This document shows, in pieces, positions 1 through 8,081 of a stretch of DNA of 64,000 bases. Source of the DNA: an uncultured Phascolarctobacterium sp. (GTDB taxonomy: Bacteria; Bacillota; Negativicutes; Acidaminococcales; Acidaminococcaceae); the NCBI GenBank assembly GCA_947589605.1, contig CANQBR010000006.1, positions 1 through 64,000 on the forward strand, given 5' to 3'. The first letter of the stretch is position 1. Each line of letters starts with the position of its first letter. The position numbers and the translations under genes were made by a program. A model generated the notes under the pieces. It did no database searches and was not told the origin of the DNA. It was given only the letters and a program-made list of their open reading frames with translations.

Positions 1-47
1 GGGCGCGAGAGCGCTGCCGGTTTTGTGCCCTTACAGGGCTGAGTCAA

Positions 48-70
48 ACCACCGGCTAAGCCGGTGGTTA
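48..70. terminator. Perfect hairpin AACCACCGGC-TAA-GCCGGTGGTT, possible terminator or insertion-sequence end hairpin
   Basis: Inverted repeat read directly; followed by atgcttttatt. The upstream gene lies outside the window. Confidence 0.45.
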
Positions 71-79
71 TGCTTTTAT

Positions 80-117
80 TAGTGTGGAGTGTGGAGTGTG
101 GAGTGTGGAGTGTGGAG
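80..117. repeat. Tandem heptanucleotide repeat (tgtggag)n
   Basis: gtgtggagtgtggagtgtggagtgtggagtgtggag; related copies near 2734-2750 and 45344-45371. Confidence 0.8.
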
Positions 118-412
118 TTGGGTGGCCGGGCGCTGAGCTTGTCGAAGCGTTAGGGCGCCCTGCTGCGTCGGGCATTTCCTTCCTCTTGGACATTCAGCTG
201 ATTTAAATTATTGAGCTGAGGAAGCCCGGGACAAGCTCAATGACCGACGCTATACGAACCCGGCGCCGCTCAATGGGCGGCGTGCTCATCAGCGTGCTCG
301 TGTATATCGCCCCAAGTTTTTCTTCTCATTTTGTCCCCGAGACTGTATAATAAAAGTACGGTCACACTAGGGGCAAGGTGAGCAAAATATAAAAGCAAAA
401 GGAGGAAAGCCT

Positions 413-1315
413 ATGCCCCACATGAAAAGGACCGTAAAAGACAGCGTTTTCACTTATCTTTTTCAAGACCCGCAGTACACCCTACAACTGTATAAATCGC
501 TGCACGGCGAAGACGACGGCGTCGAAGAAAAAGACATCGAAGTGGTCACGCTGACCAATGTCTTGGTCGACGACATCTACAACGACTTAGGCTTTTTGGT
601 GAAAGACAGGCTGATCGTTTTGGTGGAAGCCCAGTCGACTTTTTCCCCGAATCTTCCCATGCGCATGCTGTTTTATTTGGCAGCCACTTACAACGCCTAC
701 AGCAATGAAAAGCTATGGAGCACGCACGACGCCAAAGCGCACCGCTTCCCCGAAGCGGAAATGTATGTTATTTACACGGGGAAGGGGGAAGTGCCGGCAG
801 TCTTGAAGCTTTCTGATCTTTGCGGAGGGGATGAAAATGCGGAACTGAAGGTGAAAGTGCTGAGGGGAGATTCCGCCGACAAAAGCGACATCGTGAACCA
901 ATATGTGCGCTTTTGCAAGATCGCCGACGAAGAGCGGCGCAAAGGCGGGCCAACGGTGGAAACTGTAAAGAGGATCATCGACCGCTGTATCGAAGAAGGA
1001 GTGCTGCCGATTTTTTTGGCGTCACGGCGGAAGGAGGTAGAAAATATCATGGTAGTTTTATACGACGAAGCGAAAGCAAGAGAAATCTATGAGTACAACG
1101 TTAGGAAAGATGCCTTGGAGGAGGGGAGAGCCGAGGGCATGAAGAAAGGCAGAGCCGAGGGCAGAAACGAGGGTACCGAAAAAGGCATCTCTGCTATGGT
1201 CGCCACCTTGAAAAGGCTTGCCTTGGCGAAAAACACAATAGTTCAGGAATTAATCAGAAACTTTCAACTTTCTCCTCAAGCTGCCGAGGCGAAGGTGGAG
1301 CAGTATTGGGACTGA
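413..1315 (+). CDS. Rpn-family recombination-promoting nuclease / PD-(D/E)XK putative transposase
   Basis: N-terminal MKRTVKDSVFTYLFQDPQYTLQLYKSL, NDLGFLVKDRLIVLVEAQS motif, C-terminal EGRAEGMKKGRAEGRNEG repeats typical of this family. Confidence 0.8.
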   Translation: MPHMKRTVKDSVFTYLFQDPQYTLQLYKSLHGEDDGVEEKDIEVVTLTNVLVDDIYNDLGFLVKDRLIVLVEAQSTFSPNLPMRMLFYLAATYNAYSNEKLWSTHDAKAHRFPEAEMYVIYTGKGEVPAVLKLSDLCGGDENAELKVKVLRGDSADKSDIVNQYVRFCKIADEERRKGGPTVETVKRIIDRCIEEGVLPIFLASRRKEVENIMVVLYDEAKAREIYEYNVRKDALEEGRAEGMKKGRAEGRNEGTEKGISAMVATLKRLALAKNTIVQELIRNFQLSPQAAEAKVEQYWD

Positions 1316-1369
1316 AAAGATCGAACAAAAAAGCAAAATGACCGGGGACGCACATTTGCGTCCCTCTCG

Positions 1370-1396
1370 CCCCCCTCGCCGGGGGGATTTTTTTAT
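1370..1396 (+). terminator. Rho-independent terminator after the Rpn gene
   Basis: CCCCCC-tcgcc-GGGGGG-A-TTTTTTT; preceded by GGGACGCA-catt-TGCGTCCC. Confidence 0.75.
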
Positions 1397-1547
1397 TTCA
1401 CGACACGCCCCTGCCTTGGACTGTACCCTTAAAAATGGACATCGAAAAAATACACCCCCTGTTGTAGAATTAAAAGAAACGACAGGGGGTGTAAATAAGG
1501 CTAGAAAGTATACAAAAGTAGAATCGCTAGCTGAAGATATTCTGCGT

Positions 1548-1799
1548 ATGAAGCAGAACAGAATGACTAACCGGGAGATCGGCGAGCACCTCGGCCTAAG
1601 CAAAGAGCAGGTAAAAGGCTTGCTCCATCGACAATGCCGCAAACAACGTTTATTAGAACATGGATATATCCCACGCAAAAAGGGACGCCCAAGGAAAAAC
1701 GAAGTCGATGAGAATACAAGAAAGAACAACGAGCTGGCCAGACTTCGTATGCAGGTGGAGTTGCTTCAAAATTTTCTGTGCGAAGTTGGAAGGAGGTGA
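1548..1799 (+). CDS. IS3-family transposase OrfA (HTH domain); true start uncertain, frame is open from 1338
   Basis: MKQNRMTNREIGEHLGLSKEQVKGLLHRQCRKQ helix-turn-helix, leucine-rich C-terminus. Confidence 0.7.
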   Translation: MKQNRMTNREIGEHLGLSKEQVKGLLHRQCRKQRLLEHGYIPRKKGRPRKNEVDENTRKNNELARLRMQVELLQNFLCEVGRR

Positions 1800-2647
1800 A
1801 GCTGAAATATAGGGTAATAGAGCGATTTCGGAGCAAATACAGTTTAAAGGCGATGTGCGATTTCTTCGAGGTTTCCAGAAGTGGTTACTACGCTTGGTAC
1901 AAACGGCAGCGGCGAGAGAACAGAGACGCATGGCTTCGCGACCTTATATGCGAGTGCCAAAATGAAACTAAACAGACCTACGGTTGCCGCAGAGTGCGCA
2001 GATGGCTCATGAGAAAATACAGAAAGAATGTTAATCTGAAGGCAGTGTTGCGTATAATGCGCAAGTACGATTTATTGGCCAGAGTGCGTCGTGTAAGGCC
2101 ATATACGCACTTCGATAATGCCGTACATAAGTATCCTAACCTTCTGAAGAGGGCCTTTGACCAGTCTGTGCCGAATAAATTCTGGGTGACAGACATCACA
2201 TATGTCCCTACCGCTAAGGGGATGCTATACATGTGTGTCGTGATGGATCTGTGCGGGAAAGAGGTTTTGTCCTATCGTATAGGCAATAATATGACAGCTT
2301 CTTTGGTTACTGATACAGTCAAAGCCGCTATGAAAAGGGAAAAGGTCGCTGATGGACTCGCACTCCACAGCGACCAAGGCGGTCAGTATACATCCCAAGA
2401 ATATCATGACCTAAGCAAAGTATACCATTTTTCCCCGTCAATGTCCAATCCTGGCTGCCCATACGATAATGCTGCGATGGAAAATTTCTTCGGAACATTC
2501 AAGTGCGAGTGTCTGAACCGCGTGAAGATAGCCGATCGGATTATGCTTGAGCAACTGGTTGCGGAGTATATATATTTCTATAACTACGAGCGAATCAATT
2601 TGAAAAACGGCCTTACCCCGTATGAAATCCGGAGCAAGGCCGCATAA
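1778..2647 (+). CDS. IS3-family transposase OrfB (rve integrase core)
   Basis: DDE motifs WVTDITYVP, LHSDQGGQYTS, NAAMENFFGTFKCE. Confidence 0.9.
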   Translation: MRSWKEVKLKYRVIERFRSKYSLKAMCDFFEVSRSGYYAWYKRQRRENRDAWLRDLICECQNETKQTYGCRRVRRWLMRKYRKNVNLKAVLRIMRKYDLLARVRRVRPYTHFDNAVHKYPNLLKRAFDQSVPNKFWVTDITYVPTAKGMLYMCVVMDLCGKEVLSYRIGNNMTASLVTDTVKAAMKREKVADGLALHSDQGGQYTSQEYHDLSKVYHFSPSMSNPGCPYDNAAMENFFGTFKCECLNRVKIADRIMLEQLVAEYIYFYNYERINLKNGLTPYEIRSKAA

Positions 2648-2877
2648 TATCGCAATATTCTACGATTGGTGGTTTATTTTTGTGCCTATTGAATGGGATA
2701 CAGTTCACCTTGCGGCCGGGGCTTATTTTAGTGTGGAGTGAGGAGTGGAGAGGGAGGAGCTTTTTATATATAGGAAGAAAAAAGGAGGACGCTCCTGTTT
2801 GGTGCGGAGCGGGGGAGCACAAGATGAAATGAAAAAGTTCTTGCTTTGACGACATAAGCAGAGGATAAAACAAAAGC

Positions 2878-2901
2878 AAGGCCCGCCTCACGGCGGGCCT
2901 T
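2878..2901 (-). terminator. Terminator of the tctC-like gene
   Basis: AAGGCCCGC-ctcacg-GCGGGCCTT; minus-strand continuation TGCTTTTGTTTT. Confidence 0.8.
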
Positions 2902-2941
2902 CGTGCTGTAAAGTTCAGATCGGAGAGAAAAAGTCACGAGC

Positions 2942-3907
2942 TCATTTCGCCAACTTCAGGAACTTGCCGTACATGGCGTGGTCCTGAGCCATCATCTTGT
3001 CGGCGTCGTCGCCGATGATGGCGGTGGGATCGATGCCCTGCTTCATGAAATAATCTTTGAATTCTTGGCTCTCGCAGGCCTTTTTGGCAGCGGCCCGCAG
3101 CACGTCCAATTTTTCTTTAGGCGTGTCCTTGGGAGCCACCAAGGTGGCCCAAGCCCGAACGGTCATGTCGTGGCCCAACTCTTTGAAGGTGGGCACGTCG
3201 GGATAAATGTTGGAGCGGGTGGCGGCCATCACCGCCAAGATCTTCAAGTTGCCGGCGTCCACCTGGCTCTTGAAAACGGAAGGATCGGAAAGAGTGGCCT
3301 GAATGTGTTTGCCGGCCAGAGCGGCGGCGATATCGGCGGTGCCTTTGGGGTAGGGCACGTGCTTGAACTGCACGCCGAATTCTTCTTCGAAATTCAAAGC
3401 GGCGATGTGCCAAATGGCGCCGGTGCCGGAATTGCCCATCTGCACCTTGCCGGGGTTGGCCTTGGCGTAGGCCACGAACTCAGCCAAACTGTCGTAGGGA
3501 GCATCCTTGGCCACGATGAGGGCCGCGGGAGCGGCGATGGGCGCGCAGATGGATACATAATCGGCATAAGTGTTTTTGCACTTGCCCTGATGGGGGAACA
3601 TGGCCAGCTCCACCGTCACCATGCCCAAGGTGTGGCCGTCGGCCTTGGCCCGGGCGGTCTCTACCATGCCGGTGACGCCGCCGCCGTCGGGCTTATTGAT
3701 GGCCACGAATTTGCTGCCGGGCAATTGCTTCTCCAAAAATTGAAGCAGGCCGCGGGCAGAAACGTCGGTGCCGCCGCCGGGAGCTTTGGGGATGATGACG
3801 TTGATGTCGCCGTCGGCGGGATAAGCGGCCTTCTTGCCGCCGCCGCAGCCGGCTGCCGCGAGAGTCAGCATGAAAAGAGATAGGATGAGGGCTAAGAGCT
3901 TCTTCAT
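2942..3907 (-). CDS. Tripartite tricarboxylate transporter substrate-binding protein (Bug/TctC family lipoprotein)
   Basis: Lipobox LAAAGCGGG; INVIIPKAPGGGTDVSARGL and GVTGMVETARAKADGHTLG motifs of the TctC family. Confidence 0.9.
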   Translation of the reverse strand: MKKLLALILSLFMLTLAAAGCGGGKKAAYPADGDINVIIPKAPGGGTDVSARGLLQFLEKQLPGSKFVAINKPDGGGVTGMVETARAKADGHTLGMVTVELAMFPHQGKCKNTYADYVSICAPIAAPAALIVAKDAPYDSLAEFVAYAKANPGKVQMGNSGTGAIWHIAALNFEEEFGVQFKHVPYPKGTADIAAALAGKHIQATLSDPSVFKSQVDAGNLKILAVMAATRSNIYPDVPTFKELGHDMTVRAWATLVAPKDTPKEKLDVLRAAAKKACESQEFKDYFMKQGIDPTAIIGDDADKMMAQDHAMYGKFLKLAK

Positions 3908-3932
3908 GTGGTACACTCCTTATCATAAAATT

Positions 3933-4955
3933 TTAAAAATTTTTTGAACGCTGATTTAATTTAAGGCAAGGCGGACGAGAGCGATGTTCTGCCGCCGCCA
4001 GGTGTAGGTGCAGGCCCTCACGTTCACTGCAAAGCAGACAGGGGTAAGAATATTCTCCCGGCCCCGTCTCCAAGTCCAGCTCCTTTTTAAAATCGAGGCC
4101 GTTTTCGGAAGAGAGGAGGCTGAGAGGGGAGCGGCTGCCCCAATTTTCGGCGACGGGATTGCAGGCAAGATAGAGTCTTTTGCCTGTATAGACCGCATCT
4201 AAGCCGCTGTTGTTGTTGGGCACGGCAAGAGGATAGGGAGAAGAAAAATTTCGCCCGTCATCGAAACTGTCGGCGCGATAAACTTTGCCTTCGCTCGAGC
4301 GCAGCAGCATGTGCACACCCAGTTCATCCTGCCACAAAGAAGGTTGGATGACGCCCCTGCCGCGAAAACTTTGGGGGCTGACGGCGATGCCGCTCGCAAA
4401 AACTTCGGAAAAATTTTCCTCGTAAGTCAAATTTTCGATGCCGATGGGGGGCGAAAGCCGCCAAGTGCGGCCGCCGTCTTCGCTTCTATCGGCAAAGGAG
4501 AGCCACTCGCCTTTTTCGGTGCTGGCCCCCGCCAAAAGAGCGCCGTCTTTCAGCGTCAGCACTTTATTGCGCACGGGGCCCCGGCCGCCCCTGTCGCCCG
4601 GCACCAATTCCTCTTCTTCCGACCAAGTGCGGCCCTCATCATAAGAGCGGCGCACAAAAGTTTGCCAAGCGGCGATGCGCCGGCCTTTTTTGTAAAAGAG
4701 CACCAGCTCTTTCCCGTTCGGCCACAGCACCGGGTTCCAATGAGGGCAGCCGCCCCCGGCGATGAGCCGAGGCTCTTGCCAATGCCCGCCGCGCAAAGCA
4801 ACGCCGTAGACGGCGCAATCGTCGGCTCCCTCTTTGCTGCCGGCAAAAAAGCAGCAATAAAGGCTGCCTCGAGGGAGGAGAGCCAAAGAGGAAGCGTGGC
4901 AGAAAGCGCCGGGAGGCTCTTTTAAAATAAATTCGCGGCTGCGGATGCTGAGCAT
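3933..4955 (-). CDS. Sialidase-family (BNR/Asp-box) protein, no obvious signal peptide
   Basis: Asp-box-like SYDEGRTW and SEDGGRTW; beta-propeller-like architecture. Confidence 0.75.
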   Translation of the reverse strand: MLSIRSREFILKEPPGAFCHASSLALLPRGSLYCCFFAGSKEGADDCAVYGVALRGGHWQEPRLIAGGGCPHWNPVLWPNGKELVLFYKKGRRIAAWQTFVRRSYDEGRTWSEEEELVPGDRGGRGPVRNKVLTLKDGALLAGASTEKGEWLSFADRSEDGGRTWRLSPPIGIENLTYEENFSEVFASGIAVSPQSFRGRGVIQPSLWQDELGVHMLLRSSEGKVYRADSFDDGRNFSSPYPLAVPNNNSGLDAVYTGKRLYLACNPVAENWGSRSPLSLLSSENGLDFKKELDLETGPGEYSYPCLLCSEREGLHLHLAAAEHRSRPPCLKLNQRSKNF

Positions 4956-5103
4956 GAGAGGCCTCGCGTCTTTTGATCGATACCATTATATCATAGGAAA
5001 GAAAAGGGCGAAACAGCGAGGAAAAAATTTGCGGGCTCAAAGCTCGGCCTTCGCGTCTTGTCATTTGCGGCGGCGGTAGTTTATAATGAAGGCAGGAAAG
5101 ATC

Positions 5104-5124
5104 TGTGTCAGCACTGCTGACACA
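5104..5124. promoter_or_regulatory. Perfect 21-bp palindrome TGTGTCAGCACTGCTGACACA, candidate operator
   Basis: Read directly; followed by ataag and repeated 40 bp downstream as TGACACAAATAAG. Confidence 0.55.
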
Positions 5125-5140
5125 AATAAGTTGGTGATGA

Positions 5141-5167
5141 ATTTGTGACACTATCGGTGACACAAAT
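5141..5167. promoter_or_regulatory. Imperfect 27-bp palindrome ATTTGTGACACTATCGGTGACACAAAT, candidate operator
   Basis: Read directly; shares TGACACAAATAAG with the palindrome at 5104-5124 at an exact 40-bp offset. Confidence 0.5.
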
Positions 5168-5266
5168 AAGCCGGACAAATCATTTGCTCATAATGTCCGG
5201 GTCAAAGTCCGCCGAGGAACGGCATTGTGAGTATGAAGAAACTGTCGAGACCTTCGGTAAAAACAG

Positions 5267-5992
5267 ATGATAAATGAAGACAAGGCGGTGAAAGTTTTGT
5301 TTTCTTTTTTGCGGGACGAAAAAAAGCACGTGCTCTCTTTGGTGGGGGCCGGCGGCAAGACCACGCTCCTTTACGAATGGGCGGGATATTTTGCCCGGCG
5401 GGGCCGCAAAACTGCCGTGAGCACCACAACTCACATTTTACGGCCGCCCAAAAATTTTGCGGCCGATCTTCGCGAAGTCCGCTCGTTGTGGCAGCAGGGC
5501 GATCTCGCCGTGTGCGGCGAAGCGGAAAAAGGCACCGGCAAATCGATCGCTCCCGCTTTTTTGAAGGAACTCATAGCCGAAGCCGAGGTAGTCCTTCTCG
5601 AAGCCGACGGTGCAAAAGGCCGCCCCGCAAAAATACCCGCCCCGTGGGAGCCGGTGCTGCTCAAAGAGAGCGACGCGGTCATCGCCGTCTTCGGCCTGGA
5701 CGCTTTGGACCGGCCCTTGCAAGAAGTGTGCTTTCGCTATGAAGTCGCACAAAAAAATTTCGGACTTGCGCCTGCAGCTATTTTAGACACAGAGACGGCG
5801 GCTCGCTTGCTGCTTTCTCCCTTGGGCGGCCGCAAAAATGTGGGAGACCGAGTTTTTTATATCGTCCTCAATAAATGCGATGATGAAATATTAAAAGCTA
5901 AAGGCGAAAAGTTAAGAGAAGCACTCTGCGCCTTAGGCATGAAAAAAGAAGCCGTGGCCCTGCGGGGCACATTAGGCGATCTTTGCCTTTGA
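5267..5992 (+). CDS. yqeC: Selenium cofactor / selenium-dependent hydroxylase accessory protein YqeC-like
   Basis: LVGAGGKTTLLYEWA P-loop, STTTHI, EADGAKGRPAKIPAPWEPV, IVLNKCD. Confidence 0.85.
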   Translation: MINEDKAVKVLFSFLRDEKKHVLSLVGAGGKTTLLYEWAGYFARRGRKTAVSTTTHILRPPKNFAADLREVRSLWQQGDLAVCGEAEKGTGKSIAPAFLKELIAEAEVVLLEADGAKGRPAKIPAPWEPVLLKESDAVIAVFGLDALDRPLQEVCFRYEVAQKNFGLAPAAILDTETAARLLLSPLGGRKNVGDRVFYIVLNKCDDEILKAKGEKLREALCALGMKKEAVALRGTLGDLCL

Positions 5993-6009
5993 GAAAAAAA
6001 GGAGCGGCT

Positions 6010-6840
6010 GTGGAAGAATTAAAGATAGCAGTGCGAGGAGCGGGAGACTTGGCCACCGGCGTCATCTGCAGATTGACGAGGGCAGGCTATAGGGTGCTGG
6101 CGCTGGAGCATACAGCCCCCAGCGTCATCAGAAGGCAGGCGGCCTTGGCCGAAGCTCTCTACGAGGGCAGTTTTCAAGTGGAAGGGCTCACCGCCCGCGT
6201 GATAAAAAATATAAACGAGGCGGAAAGCGTGTGGGAGAGGGGAGAAGTGCCCGTCTTGGCGGACCCCGAGGGGAGTTGCCTTAAAGACTTTCGCCCCGAC
6301 GTCCTCATCGACGCCATCATAGCCAAAAAAAATTTAGGCACGACAAAAGAGCTGGCCCCTTTCACCGTCGCCTTGGGCCCGGGCTTTGAGGCGGGCGTTG
6401 ACGTAGACATCGTTATCGAGACCCAACGAGGCCACGATTTGGGCCGCATCATCAGGCAGGGCAGCGCCGCCCCCAACAGCGGTGTGCCGGGCCTCATCGC
6501 CGGCTACGGAGCCGAGAGAGTCCTCCACGCACCGGCAGCAGGAAGGCTCAGCGTAGTGCGGGACATCGGCAGCGTCGCGGAAAAAGGCGAAGTCATCGCC
6601 CGCATCAAAACGAAAGCGGGCGAAGAAAACCCAGTGCGGGCGACTCTCACCGGTCTGGTGCGGGGCATGCTGAAAGACGGCTTTGAGGTAAAACAGGGGC
6701 TGAAAATGGCAGACATCGACCCTCGTTTGAGTGAGCTGAAAAATTGTTACACTATCTCCGACAAGGCCCGCTGCATCGCCGGCAGCGTTTTGGAAGTCGT
6801 ATGCGCCTTTGAAAGAGGACTTTTAGATAGGCAAAGTTGA
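6010..6840 (+). CDS. yqeB: EF2563-family selenium-dependent molybdenum hydroxylase system protein (YqeB-like)
   Basis: VRGAGDLATGVICRLTRAGYRVLALEHTAPSVIRR; GTG start at 6010 with an aggag RBS preferred over the TTG at 5983. Confidence 0.85.
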   Translation: MEELKIAVRGAGDLATGVICRLTRAGYRVLALEHTAPSVIRRQAALAEALYEGSFQVEGLTARVIKNINEAESVWERGEVPVLADPEGSCLKDFRPDVLIDAIIAKKNLGTTKELAPFTVALGPGFEAGVDVDIVIETQRGHDLGRIIRQGSAAPNSGVPGLIAGYGAERVLHAPAAGRLSVVRDIGSVAEKGEVIARIKTKAGEENPVRATLTGLVRGMLKDGFEVKQGLKMADIDPRLSELKNCYTISDKARCIAGSVLEVVCAFERGLLDRQS

Positions 6841-6870
6841 GGCTCACGCTTAAAGTTTCCCGCTCCAAGA

Positions 6871-7010
6871 GCAAAACTCAAAGACCCACAGTCAAAGACC
6901 AAAACTCGAAAACTCACAGTCAAAGAGTAAAACTCACAGATTAAAACTCACAGACTCACAGTCACAGACTAAAATTCCAAGACTGAAACTCAAAGACTCA
7001 CGTTTAAAGT
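6871..7010. repeat. Degenerate tandem repeat, 14/28-bp period, consensus AAAACTCACAGACT(CACAGTCAAAGACT)
   Basis: aaaactc-like starts at 6873, 6901, 6929, 6943, 6971, 6986 (steps 28, 28, 14, 28, 15). Confidence 0.8.
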
Positions 7011-7036
7011 CGCGCACATTTTTCCAAGAGGTCGGC

Positions 7037-7984
7037 ATGGACAGAAAATTATTGCAAAAAGCAATAGACTTCATCGAAAAAGAAGAGCCCGCCCTTTTTG
7101 CGGCGGTGGTGAAGCGGGAAGGCTCCGGCCCCCGGGGGCCGGGAGCCGTGCTGCTGCTGACCGCCGCCGGCCCCGCCGGCGGCACCGTGGGAGGCGGCGC
7201 TTTGGAAGCGGCAGCCATAAAAGAAGGGCAGAAAATGTTGAGGGACGGCTCTGCCCCTAGGCTCCGCTCTTATCGCCTGGACCCTGCGGGAGGGGCCTAT
7301 TGCGGCGGCGCAGTAGAGCTCATCTTTTATCCTTTAAAGAAAAAAGACGCAGCCCTTTTGCTCTCGTTGGCGCAGCGTTTAGAAAGGCCCGCATCCCCCT
7401 GCGCTCTGCTGTGGCCCTTAGAAGGCGGCAGTCTTTTAGCGAGCGACGATGCAGCGGACAGCGGCCTCATAAGAAAAGAAGGGAAAAAATATTTCGCGCA
7501 AATTTTGAACGAAGAAGACCGAGTCTACATCTTCGGCAGCGGCCACGTGGCCCGGGCCTTGGTGCCTGTTTTGGCCCGCACCGGTTTTCGCTGCGTAGTG
7601 TGCGACGATAGATATGATCTTTTGACGAAAGAAAATTTCCCAGATGCCGATGAGCTGCGCCTCATCGATTACGAAGAGCTGACGGCCTTTCACGCTCTCG
7701 GCCCCGCTGCTTATGCCGCAGTGATGACGCGAGGCCATCTTTTTGACACGAAGACCGAGGCAGCCCTCTTAAAGTCGGCGGCCAAATACATCGGCGTGAT
7801 GGGCAGCAGCACCAAGGCCCGCTTGGTGAGAGAAGAACTCAGCGCTCTCGGGTTCAGCGAAGAACGCTTGGCGAGGGTGCACAGCCCCATAGGCCTTGAC
7901 ATCGGCAGCGAAACACCGGAAGAGATAGCCGTCAGCATCGCAGCTCAAATGGTGGCGGTGCGTCATGGGCTTTCGGGAGCATAA
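7037..7984 (+). CDS. XdhC/CoxI-family molybdenum hydroxylase maturation protein
   Basis: [59 protein letters not shown]. Confidence 0.88.
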   Translation: MDRKLLQKAIDFIEKEEPALFAAVVKREGSGPRGPGAVLLLTAAGPAGGTVGGGALEAAAIKEGQKMLRDGSAPRLRSYRLDPAGGAYCGGAVELIFYPLKKKDAALLLSLAQRLERPASPCALLWPLEGGSLLASDDAADSGLIRKEGKKYFAQILNEEDRVYIFGSGHVARALVPVLARTGFRCVVCDDRYDLLTKENFPDADELRLIDYEELTAFHALGPAAYAAVMTRGHLFDTKTEAALLKSAAKYIGVMGSSTKARLVREELSALGFSEERLARVHSPIGLDIGSETPEEIAVSIAAQMVAVRHGLSGA

Positions 7985-8001
7985 GTATTCTTGTATACAA
8001 G

Positions 8002-8030
8002 TTGCATTAAAACGGGTATGTCCTTATAAT
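8002..8030 (+). promoter_or_regulatory. Sigma-70-type promoter of gltBD (TTGCAT-17-TATAAT)
   Basis: -35 at 8002-8007, -10 at 8025-8030, 17-bp spacer; palindrome TTGTATACAA at 7991-8000 just upstream. Confidence 0.7.
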
Positions 8031-8054
8031 AAGGAACATACCCGCGATTTTTTT
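8013..8054 (+). terminator. Rho-independent terminator of the preceding operon, overlapping the gltB promoter
   Basis: CGGGTATGTCCTTAT / ATAAGGaACATACCCG stem followed by cgattttttt. Confidence 0.75.
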
Positions 8055-8081
8055 GTCGTTCAAAAGAGAGGGGAAAGGGCA

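Larger units (their letters stand above)
1421..2703 (+). mobile_element. IS3-family insertion sequence (OrfA/OrfB, DDE transposase)
   Basis: Two overlapping ORFs with OrfB in -1 frame; imperfect terminal inverted repeats ctgtaccctta.../...gggatacag; further IR similarity at gtagaat. No clear target duplication seen. Confidence 0.85.

Noticed and set aside
1411-2715. Target-site duplication of the IS3 element
   Set aside because: No matching 3-5-bp direct repeats found at several possible end positions.
2978-3883. 301-aa plus-strand ORF opposite tctC
   Set aside because: Antisense to a clear TctC-family gene; no plausible domain.
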